From: Flavobacteriales bacterium
GTDB lineage: Bacteria; Bacteroidota; Bacteroidia; Flavobacteriales_D; Crocinitomicaceae
Length of the DNA stretch: 5,067 bases
Direction of reading: 5' to 3'
NCBI GenBank assembly: GCA_947458985.1
Contig: CANHBA010000159.1
Coordinates: forward strand, 1-5,067
In this document: one piece after another, positions 1 to 5,067 of the stretch
How the letters are laid out: each line of letters starts with the position of its first letter
Numbering within the stretch: position 1 is the first letter of the stretch
Translations under genes and position numbers: made by a program
Notes under the pieces: generated by a model
Told to the model about the DNA's origin: nothing
Seen by the model: only the letters and a program-made list of their open reading frames with translations
Databases searched by the model: none

Positions 1-264
1 ATGTTCACCGGGGTACTTTTTGAAGAAATGGAAGCAGGTAGAAATCGGAAAATATCGATAAGAAAAAACAACTTTCGTTAAATTATTTTATCTTCGTTTT
101 GTAGTTCTTTTTTGTTGCTTATCTGTTGCTCAAAGAAGCCGAAATCTGATGAGTTGTTGCTCATTTGTTGCTCGCGAAAATTGCGAAAAACCGCTCTAGT
201 AAAGGGATGCAGGTTTTATCTTTTGTTATCAGTTCATGTATCGGTAAATAATCACTACCCATTC
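1..264. other. Left-edge region with no supported gene
   Basis: No convincing coding region is visible here. Two short plus-strand frames are open from the left edge. One starts with an ATG at base 1 and stops at 79-81 after 26 codons; the other stops at 56-58 after 19 codons. Either could be the tail of a gene entering from the left, but neither peptide is recognisable. A 28-codon minus-strand frame (164-78) exists but has no visible ribosome binding site. The region is AT-rich and contains the direct repeats described separately. A TATCTTCG word at 89-96 resembles a plus-strand -7 element (TAnnTTTG) but nothing obvious lies downstream for it to express. Confidence 0.5.
112..173. repeat. Pair of 20-bp direct repeats built on GTTGCT
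   Basis: The 20-bp stretches 112-131 and 154-173 match at 18 of 20 positions, differing only at their 9th and 12th bases. Their starts are 42 bp apart. Each copy itself contains GTTGCT twice, 11 bp apart (114 and 125; 156 and 167), so four GTTGCT words sit at spacings of 11, 31 and 11 bp. Spacing near one helical turn is what a protein-binding array could look like. A 42-bp period is also a multiple of three, so a decayed or tiny coding repeat is possible. No function can be assigned. Confidence 0.55.
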
Positions 265-277
265 CTATAAGTGGTTA
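249..277 (-). terminator. Weak inverted repeat over the end of the UDG-like gene
   Basis: Bases 249-256 and 270-277 form an imperfect 8-bp inverted repeat with a 13-base loop that spans the stop codon of the minus-strand glycosylase-like gene. On the plus-strand RNA all eight positions can pair if one G-U is allowed; on the minus-strand RNA there is one C-A mismatch. No good U-run follows on either strand, so it may only be a chance structure or a poor terminator. Confidence 0.25.
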
Positions 278-1146
278 AGAATAATATTCGCCAACTTTTC
301 ATTTTGATACCTTCCAGAAATATTTGCAAATTCAGGATTATTGAGAATAGCAGCTTTGGTGCCGTTGGCTGCGCCAGAGATGTGCGGGCTGGCTAAAATA
401 GGTAGTGTTTGGCGCCATTTGTAATGTTGGATGTTGGCAGCCCATTTTTGGGACTGCTGCATAGCGCCATTTTCCAATTCATTGATGGCTAGTAGTTGCT
501 GCCTTGCCGCGTTCCCTAAAGTGATGATCGCTTTGGGTTTGATCAATTCTATTTCTTTGGATAAAATATGTCCATGAAGGGAGCTGCCCACTTCGTTTCT
601 GAATTGCGTGTAGGTGCTGATGCTATTGCTATTCACAAAACGATTTGGTTTTATCTGTCGGAAAAACAGCTTGTAGATATCGGTTATGTAAAGGTTGTGC
701 GACTGGAGGAGGGTTCTGAAAAACGGCAGGTTGCTTTTCATAGATCCTGTTGGTTGTTCCCAGTTGTCTATGAGGCTAAATGGAGCCCAAAAGCCAACTT
801 CTTCTTGAAGGCGGATTGGTTTACCCTCCCAAAAAGAGCTTGTTGGCAAGGGCGGTAGCGGATCCATCGCGCAAATCATGAGTGTCTGGTCTGTTTGCTT
901 TTCCGCTTTGAAATAAATGGGTAAATCTATGGCTAGGGTTGTAATGTCTGGCTGAAGGTGTTGTATGTAAGCACGGAGCGGAGCTCTAAAATCTGCTAAG
1001 GAGGCAAGGAGCGGATTTGGCAGTTGGAAATGCTGACTGTAACTGATTAGATCAGTATAAATTGCGCTTAATCCTTGCTGAGGTTGGATCAGTTGCTCTT
1101 CTAATAATGCAATGAGTTGAGGTAATTGCGGATGCTCACTAAGCAT
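265..1146 (-). CDS. Divergent uracil-DNA glycosylase superfamily protein
   Basis: A 293-residue protein that I read as a divergent member of the uracil-DNA glycosylase superfamily, enzymes that remove uracil or damaged bases from DNA in the cytoplasm. The first 80 residues are helical and not recognised. The core starts with LMICAMDPLPP (89-99), in the place of the superfamily's first active-site motif, with Asp95 corresponding to the motif-1 acidic residue. NLYITDIYKLFFRQ (151-164) and IKPKAIITLGNAARQQL (202-218) resemble the strand-helix units before the last motif; the "KPK-hydrophobic-LG-x-A" pattern is typical of the family. LASPHISGAANGT (251-263) fits the final His-Pro-Ser type loop, with His255 as the likely conserved histidine. 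No Cys cluster for an iron-sulfur centre is seen, unlike family 4 enzymes. Only the superfamily is assigned; activity is unproven. It lies 21 nt past a strong terminator, with no obvious promoter of its own. Confidence 0.6.
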   Translation of the reverse strand: MLSEHPQLPQLIALLEEQLIQPQQGLSAIYTDLISYSQHFQLPNPLLASLADFRAPLRAYIQHLQPDITTLAIDLPIYFKAEKQTDQTLMICAMDPLPPLPTSSFWEGKPIRLQEEVGFWAPFSLIDNWEQPTGSMKSNLPFFRTLLQSHNLYITDIYKLFFRQIKPNRFVNSNSISTYTQFRNEVGSSLHGHILSKEIELIKPKAIITLGNAARQQLLAINELENGAMQQSQKWAANIQHYKWRQTLPILASPHISGAANGTKAAILNNPEFANISGRYQNEKLANIILNHL

Positions 1147-1167
1147 ATTATTCGCTTTACAATAAAC

Positions 1168-1197
1168 AAAAAAGGCTAGCCGAAGCTAACCTTTTTT
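1168..1197 (-). terminator. Intrinsic terminator with UUCG loop, end of two-gene operon
   Basis: Read on the minus strand, GGTTAGC (1191-1185) pairs with GCTAGCC (1180-1174) over 7 bp with one G-U pair. It closes a TTCG tetraloop flanked by C and G, the unusually stable C(UUCG)G form. Six T residues follow (1173-1168). The hairpin includes the stop codon of the 156-residue gene (1188-1186). Six T on the plus strand (1192-1197) mirror the A-run, so it could also stop plus-strand transcription, though there the stem has one C-A mismatch and a CGAA loop. Confidence 0.9.
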
Positions 1198-1656
1198 CTG
1201 TTTGGTGTAGTATTCTTCTAGGCTCGAACACTTTTCTTTTTCGAGGAAATCCTCGATAGAATCAATATTTCTTTCTTTGAGCCAATCGATCAAGTCTTCT
1301 TTGCGCGCAGCTTGCCCGAGGGTATACTTATTGTTTACGCAATAGGTGTCATACTCATTTGCGACCTGTACTGTTAAACCGTAATGTTGTTCAATCAATT
1401 TTTCAAAGTCCCCGATATTTGTGGAGGCCTTGATGGAGAGATCATCGCTTGTGGCAGTGATGTCTTTGGTTGTTTTATGATTTAACGCGGCAATGGTTAG
1501 TTCTGGATCGGCGAGTTGCTTACCCTTATAGATTCTGAGCGTTAAGCCAAAGTTTTCTTTAAACTCAGCTTGGATCGATTTCAACTTTTTGTTGGCGGCG
1601 ATATGAAAATCTTTCGCTTTGAATTTATCTGTCAGGTTCGAGAAGAATTTAAACAT
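1186..1656 (-). CDS. Uncharacterised two-module protein (second of pair)
   Basis: A 156-residue, probably cytoplasmic protein with no signal peptide or membrane segment. I recognise no named family. It contains two copies of a roughly 45-residue module, at about residues 17-62 and 72-118. Each begins with a short strand, followed by an amphipathic helix ending in "FGL" or "YGL" (IQAEFKENFGLTLRIY; FEKLIEQHYGLTVQV), then a strand and a "LTI-A-A / TLGQA" end. The same module occurs twice in the upstream neighbour. A charged helical tail follows (residues 119-156), rich in Lys and Glu, containing two similar short pieces (DSIEDFLEKEK and SSLEEYYTKQK). The start codon lies 4 nt after the stop of the 126-residue gene, so the two are almost certainly co-transcribed and translationally linked. 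The terminator overlaps its stop codon. Confidence 0.8.
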   Translation of the reverse strand: MFKFFSNLTDKFKAKDFHIAANKKLKSIQAEFKENFGLTLRIYKGKQLADPELTIAALNHKTTKDITATSDDLSIKASTNIGDFEKLIEQHYGLTVQVANEYDTYCVNNKYTLGQAARKEDLIDWLKERNIDSIEDFLEKEKCSSLEEYYTKQKKG

Positions 1657-1660
1657 GAGC

Positions 1661-2041
1661 TTACAATTGAATTTCTTGACAACCTTTTTCTTGTAGAGCT
1701 TTATTGAGGCTAGAAAGTGTCATTTTATCGTGCTCTTCATGCGTTTTTGTTGTTTTCCCACCTGGAGATTTATAACACACTTCGCAATCTAAACCAAACG
1801 CATCTTTGAAACGCTTCTCAAAACCACCTACTGAGAGGTTGCCATTGATAGACAAATCGGCTGCGCCTGAAGGCTTGTATTCGCCAACCGCTTTGGTGCG
1901 TGCACTTGCAATTGTGAGGTCGTTATCGATGCCTTTTCCGTCTGGCGTACGCAAAGTAGGCACGAGGTAGGGGAATTTCTTTAAAAATTCAGCTTGGAAA
2001 GTTTTGATTTTGATTCTTCCGTTTACAGTAATATCAGCCAT
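1661..2041 (-). CDS. Uncharacterised two-module protein with CxxC/HxxH (first of pair)
   Basis: A 126-residue protein without signal peptide or membrane segment, paralogous to the next gene in the operon. Module one is about residues 4-50 (ITVNGRIKIKTFQAEF, then FPYLVPTLR, ending DLTIASAR). Module two is about residues 63-115 (LSINGNLSVGGFEKRF, then FGLDCEVCY, ending KMTLSSL). The alternation of a glycine-containing strand pair, a helix and further strands suggests a small compact alpha/beta fold; this is read from pattern only. Module two alone carries Cys86, Cys89, His101 and His104, a C-x2-C-x11-H-x2-H spacing that could bind a metal. The ATG has an A-rich leader and a TATCTTTG -7 element upstream, supporting this start. 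Proteins of this general look occur as hypotheticals in Bacteroidota, to my recollection, but I know of no assigned function. Confidence 0.82.
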   Translation of the reverse strand: MADITVNGRIKIKTFQAEFLKKFPYLVPTLRTPDGKGIDNDLTIASARTKAVGEYKPSGAADLSINGNLSVGGFEKRFKDAFGLDCEVCYKSPGGKTTKTHEEHDKMTLSSLNKALQEKGCQEIQL

Positions 2042-2064
2042 AAGAATAGATTTTTTGTTTTATC

Positions 2065-2072
2065 CAAAGATA
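2065..2072 (-). promoter_or_regulatory. -7 promoter element of the two-module operon
   Basis: On the minus strand this reads TATCTTTG, an exact match to the Bacteroidota -7 consensus TAnnTTTG. It lies 23 nt upstream of the ATG of the 126-residue gene, giving an expected leader of under 20 nt that is A-rich. No clear TTG-type -33 element is present at the usual distance, so the promoter may be weak or need an activator. Confidence 0.65.
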
Positions 2073-2105
2073 TGCCTTGCGTGTTTTGATGTAGAGTTTA
2101 AGTTA

Positions 2106-2114
2106 GTTCAAGTA
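2106..2114. promoter_or_regulatory. GTTCAAGTA word upstream of the two-module operon
   Basis: GTTCAAGTA on the plus strand begins 34 bp from the -7 element of the module operon, where an activator might bind. The identical 9-mer, in opposite orientation, lies upstream of the HTH regulator gene (3279-3271). That it is an operator is inference from the repeated word and its placing only. Confidence 0.25.
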
Positions 2115-2130
2115 GATATCCCTTAGGTAC

Positions 2131-3225
2131 TTAGAACAGGTAGATGGAACTATTCTTATTGAAATAGGGCACAATCTTGTCTAGTTTTTGCTCGATCAGG
2201 TGTTTTGGAAAAAATTCAAATAAATGCGCAAAAAGAGCTTTTAGTTGTAGGTGTTGGGCTTCGTGAAGAATAGTGTTTAGTGCTAAGGACTCCGCTAAAG
2301 AATAAAAAACGATCCTTTGCTCTTCGATAGTAAGTAGGCTTAATTTTTTGGAGAGCTCTTCGAGCAATTGTTCAAAGAACCTCACTGTTGCTTTGCTTTG
2401 GTTATTCAGGTCTAAATACATCAACTTACAGGACCAATACCTTGCAACTGGAAACATATGTAATTTGGCCAATTGCTCAGGGTTCAACTTGAGTTCGGCA
2501 AAGAGAAACTTGCCAATTTTTTGGGCTTTATCGCTCTGATGTGTGATGTAATAATGTCTGAACAACAGACAATTGCCAAAAACCACATCTTGTAGGTCTT
2601 TGTCTGACGCCTCGTGTTTTAGTCCCTTCAGGTAATATTGGATTCCAGCTTCATAGCCGGGAATTGAAAAAGTAGGATCTGCCAGCATCTCAAAGAAGTG
2701 TTCCCGAATGACACTAAAATGACTGAATTTTTTGAAAAAGGAATCGTTGTGTTTGTTGGTAAGTACGGATTGAAAAATTTCTTCGGCAAACTTTGCTTTA
2801 TGTTTTTCGTTGTTGTTGCTGTCAAATTGTTCTGTGTAATGAAGCAGCGGTTTTAATTCATTGGTATGAATGCATACCGCAATCAAACTCTTAAAATTTG
2901 AATTTGAGGACTGAAATTTCCCAAATCCAAAAACAAACTGTTCTGTTTCGTTTTGAACAGTTTCAAATTCGTTCCAGTCTTTATAGCCGCAAAATTGAAC
3001 GAGAATATTTAAAGTATGTAGGTAGGGATGGTTTTCATTTGTCGAAAGAAGAAAGAGCCGATAAATGGTGCTTTCTGATATGCCAGATAATCCAGCATGT
3101 TCAATCAGTTCGCTGACTTTTTTACAATCGAGCTTGGTTCTAATTGGAAAACCAATTTGCAAACACAGCTGTTTATAGAGCTCATTTTTTTGAAAACTTG
3201 TAAGAACAAAATTTGGTTTGGGCAT
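2131..3225 (-). CDS. HTH-type regulator with long helical C-terminal domain
   Basis: A 364-residue cytoplasmic protein, counted from MPKPNF. The N-terminal part (about residues 33-88) has the pattern DCKKVSELIEHAGL, then ISESTIYRLF, then PYLHTLNILVQFCGYKDWNEF. This matches a Bacteroidota domain resembling a helix-turn-helix, with the "S-x-ST" segment in the place of a recognition helix. The remaining roughly 275 residues are helical, rich in Phe, Leu, Lys and His, with a TPR-like feel but no repeat I can define; they may sense a ligand or partner. DNA binding is inferred. The frame stays open to an ATG at 3306, which would add 27 residues (MEQTSVFKLV...). I prefer 3225 because the conserved region begins just after it and the extra stretch is basic and hydrophobic without family resemblance. 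It is divergent from the S46 peptidase and followed at 90 nt by the two-module operon. Confidence 0.7.
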   Translation of the reverse strand: MPKPNFVLTSFQKNELYKQLCLQIGFPIRTKLDCKKVSELIEHAGLSGISESTIYRLFLLSTNENHPYLHTLNILVQFCGYKDWNEFETVQNETEQFVFGFGKFQSSNSNFKSLIAVCIHTNELKPLLHYTEQFDSNNNEKHKAKFAEEIFQSVLTNKHNDSFFKKFSHFSVIREHFFEMLADPTFSIPGYEAGIQYYLKGLKHEASDKDLQDVVFGNCLLFRHYYITHQSDKAQKIGKFLFAELKLNPEQLAKLHMFPVARYWSCKLMYLDLNNQSKATVRFFEQLLEELSKKLSLLTIEEQRIVFYSLAESLALNTILHEAQHLQLKALFAHLFEFFPKHLIEQKLDKIVPYFNKNSSIYLF

Positions 3226-3228
3226 ACT

Positions 3229-3236
3229 CAAAATTA
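3229..3236 (-). promoter_or_regulatory. Possible -7 element abutting the regulator start
   Basis: The minus strand reads TAATTTTG, a match to TAnnTTTG, ending only 3 nt before the preferred ATG at 3225. If used, transcription would start at or within the start codon, giving a leaderless message. No -33 element is evident. It may be a chance match in AT-rich sequence. Confidence 0.3.
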
Positions 3237-3271
3237 GTAAGATTAGGTTCGTGCCGCAGCGCCGCTTTATT

Positions 3272-3289
3272 ACTTGAACCAACTTGAAC
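3272..3289. repeat. Tandem ACTTGAAC direct repeat between divergent genes
   Basis: ACTTGAAC occurs at 3272-3279 and again at 3282-3289, a 10-bp period or about one helical turn, which suits a dimeric DNA-binding protein. It lies 47-64 bp upstream of the preferred regulator start and 52-69 bp before the TACCTTCG element of the S46 gene. If the regulator instead starts at 3306, the repeat would be inside its coding region (codons for two FK-/Q-V-type segments) and the case for an operator weakens. Confidence 0.4.
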
Positions 3290-3340
3290 ACGCTTGTTTG
3301 CTCCAAAAAAGCAGCACTTCTTTCTCGCCAAATATTTCCC

Positions 3341-3348
3341 TACCTTCG
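3341..3348 (+). promoter_or_regulatory. -7 promoter element of the S46 peptidase gene
   Basis: TACCTTCG followed by CA differs from the Bacteroidota TAnnTTTG consensus at one base. It sits 19 bp before the ATG at 3368, which predicts a leader of roughly 12-15 nt that is A/T-rich. The -33 region (around 3317-3323, CTTCTTT) is only a weak match. Confidence 0.6.
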
Positions 3349-3367
3349 CAACCTAAAATTATATGCT

Positions 3368-5067
3368 ATGAAACTGCGGTTGTTCGCCATTTTTTGTATT
3401 TCTATTTTGACCTTAAAGCCAGTCTTGGCTGAGGAGGGCATGCTCATTCCTTCTTTGATTGCAGCTTTTGAAAACGACATGAAAGCCAAGGGCATGAAGC
3501 TCAGTGCTGCCGACATTTACAGTGTCAACAACACAAGTATCAAAGATGCTATTTTTCAGTTTGGGGGTGGTTGTACCGCTGAGCTCGTTTCAGATAAAGG
3601 TTTGCTTTTGACCAATCACCATTGTGGTTACAGTCAGATTCAAGCGCATAGTTCTTTGGAAAACGATTACTTAAAAAACGGATTTTGGGCTCAAACCATG
3701 GCTCAAGAGTTGCCTAATCCGGGCCTAACTGCTACGCGAATTGTGCGCATCGAGGATGTCACAGCTGCAGTGTTGGCGGGCGCGGGCTCAAAGGCAGATC
3801 AAGCAACTATTGCGGCGAATATCAAGAAATTAGTAGCAGCTGCCATTGCCGGAACGCATTTTGAGGCAGAGATCAAGCCGTTTAATTACGGCAATGACTA
3901 CTACTTAATGGTCAAGGAAACATTTACGGACGTCCGTTTTGTAGGCACCCCTCCTAACTCCATTGGCAAATTTGGTGGCGACACCGACAACTGGGTTTGG
4001 CCGCGCCACACCGGTGACTTCTCGGTTTTCCGCATTTACGCCGGAAAAGACAACAAACCAGCCGCCTTTTCTCAAGATAATCAGCCCTACAAGCCGCTGC
4101 ATTATTTGCCGATCTCTTTTCAAAACCGTCAAGAAGGTGACTTCACTATGGTTTATGGTTTCCCAGGCACCACCGAACAACACGTTGTTTCAGAATACCT
4201 CAAATTCATTATCGAAAAAGAACGCCCGGCCCGTATTGAAATGCGCAATCATTCATTGGCTGTTATCGACGCTGGCATGAAGTCTTCGGACCTCACGCGT
4301 ATTCAATATTCGGCAAAACAGGCAAGTATTGCCAATGCCTGGAAAAAATGGATAGGTCAAGTAGAAGGCTTAGAAAATTTAGGTGCGGTGAAAATCAAAC
4401 TGGACGAAGAAGCCCGTTATACAGCAATGGCAAGTAGCAAACCCGAATGGGCAAAATACGCTTCGGCGTTAGCAACGCTAAATGGCCTGATGGCAAAGGG
4501 CACCTCTACAGAATACAACTACGCTATTGGCGTCGAATATTTCTCAGTTGGCCCAGAATATTTCAAACTTGTGCGTGGCATCGAAGATTTAATTGTCAAT
4601 CATGCAAAGTATACTGCCAACAACGAACTCAAGGGGGTTTTGGCAAAACTTCAAACAAGTGCAGATGGCTTCTTTAAAAATTACAATGCTGAGGTTGATC
4701 GACAAATTTTCCTTGAGTTAACCAAATTATACCTCAATTACACTCAGCAATCTTTAAAAGGAACTACAGTTGAGGAATTAACAGCACTTATTTACGGCAA
4801 ATCTATATTTACAGATGCGGCCCGTTACAAAGCGTTTTTGAGCAGTTTTAGTGCGAAATCGCTCAAAAAACTCGAAAAAGACGCAGGTTTTGTGCATTTC
4901 AATCAGTTTTTTACGCCGTTTAGAAATGAAGTAGTACCGGCTTACAAGACCTTTCAAGCTGAAGTCAATAAATGGATGCAGGTGTATGTAGATGGTAAAT
5001 ACGTGATGTTTCCGCTAGCCAAGCATTGGCCAGATGCAAACTCTACTTTGCGCCTTACTTATGGTCA
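3368..5067 (+). CDS. S46 family dipeptidyl-peptidase precursor, 3' end off window
   Basis: An exopeptidase of MEROPS family S46 (DPP7/DPP11 type), which removes dipeptides from the N-terminus of peptides in the periplasm or at the cell surface. About 566 codons are visible of the roughly 700-720 usual for the family. Residues 1-21 form a signal peptide (basic MKLR start, hydrophobic core, VLA before the likely cut), followed by EEGM. The chymotrypsin-like part shows FGGGCTAELVS (65-75) and LTNHHCGY (81-88): His85 is the expected catalytic histidine, and Cys69 and Cys86 the conserved disulfide pair. GGDTDNWVWPRHTGDFSVF (203-221) supplies the catalytic Asp217 and Asn208, and YSAKQASIANAWKKW (314-328) supplies Asn323; these asparagines correspond to residues that hold the substrate amino terminus. 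A helical domain follows, then PDANSTLRLTYG near the edge. The serine nucleophile and the residue that separates DPP7 from DPP11 specificity lie beyond the window. The ATG at 3363 is excluded because it stops after two codons. Confidence 0.95.
   Translation, partial: MKLRLFAIFCISILTLKPVLAEEGMLIPSLIAAFENDMKAKGMKLSAADIYSVNNTSIKDAIFQFGGGCTAELVSDKGLLLTNHHCGYSQIQAHSSLENDYLKNGFWAQTMAQELPNPGLTATRIVRIEDVTAAVLAGAGSKADQATIAANIKKLVAAAIAGTHFEAEIKPFNYGNDYYLMVKETFTDVRFVGTPPNSIGKFGGDTDNWVWPRHTGDFSVFRIYAGKDNKPAAFSQDNQPYKPLHYLPISFQNRQEGDFTMVYGFPGTTEQHVVSEYLKFIIEKERPARIEMRNHSLAVIDAGMKSSDLTRIQYSAKQASIANAWKKWIGQVEGLENLGAVKIKLDEEARYTAMASSKPEWAKYASALATLNGLMAKGTSTEYNYAIGVEYFSVGPEYFKLVRGIEDLIVNHAKYTANNELKGVLAKLQTSADGFFKNYNAEVDRQIFLELTKLYLNYTQQSLKGTTVEELTALIYGKSIFTDAARYKAFLSSFSAKSLKKLEKDAGFVHFNQFFTPFRNEVVPAYKTFQAEVNKWMQVYVDGKYVMFPLAKHWPDANSTLRLTYG

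Noticed and set aside
78..164. 28-codon minus-strand frame starting MSNNSSDF
   Set aside because: It is very short, has no ribosome binding site or promoter in sight, and its apparent peptide repeat is fully explained by the DNA repeat.
1..264. CRISPR array suggested by the repeated TTGTTGCT units
   Set aside because: There are only two 20-bp copies with a 22-bp gap and internal sub-repeats, and no cas genes are in the window.
568..858. Plus-strand open frame of 96 codons inside the glycosylase-like gene
   Set aside because: It lies wholly opposite a longer frame with recognisable family motifs, and its own product has no recognisable feature or promoter.
2110..2132. AAGTA ... TACTT inverted repeat after the regulator stop codon
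   Set aside because: The stem is only 5 A/T-rich base pairs with a 13-base loop and no U-run, too weak to call a terminator.
2348..3116. Plus-strand frames (2348-2539, 2898-3116) and an alternative minus-strand frame (2628-2825) within the regulator
   Set aside because: They overlap the regulator coding region in other frames and their peptides look like no protein family.
3905..4677. Frames of 76-105 codons on both strands within the S46 gene
   Set aside because: The S46 frame has conserved motifs throughout this stretch, including the catalytic Asp, so the others are shadows.

Overview
The window looks like a chromosomal segment from a member of the Bacteroidota. Three things point there: an S46-family dipeptidyl-peptidase, a regulator whose N-terminal domain has a layout common in that phylum (an "S-x-S-T-I-Y-R-L-F ... 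P-Y-L-H-T-L-N ... F-C-G-Y-x-x-W" pattern), and -7 promoter elements of the TAnnTTTG type in front of genes. Ribosome binding sites are A-rich with no clear GGAGG, which also fits. I cannot place it at genus level.

Layout, left to right. Positions 1-264 hold no gene I can support, only a pair of near-identical 20-bp direct repeats. Four genes then run leftward on the minus strand. In their own transcription order they are: a 364-residue HTH-type regulator with a long helical C-terminal region (3225-2131); two small neighbouring proteins, 126 and 156 residues, 4 nt apart (2041-1661 and 1656-1186); and a divergent uracil-DNA-glycosylase-superfamily protein (1146-265). On the plus strand, divergent from the regulator, an S46 dipeptidyl-peptidase precursor starts at 3368 and runs off the right edge with about 566 codons visible.

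The two small proteins are the least explained part. Each contains two copies of the same roughly 45-residue module, so four related modules lie in a row; I know no function for them. They form an obvious two-gene operon with a perfect -7 element in front and a strong intrinsic terminator (C-UUCG-G loop, then six U) overlapping the last stop codon. The glycosylase-like gene starts just 21 nt past that terminator, so it depends on readthrough or on a promoter inside the preceding gene.

A 9-bp word, GTTCAAGTA, or its 8-bp core occurs once upstream of the two-gene operon and twice upstream of the regulator, each time about 34-36 bp beyond a candidate -7 element. This raises the possibility, inferred only, that the regulator controls both itself and the module operon. 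The S46 peptidase is a secreted or periplasmic peptide-degrading enzyme with no evident functional link to the others.
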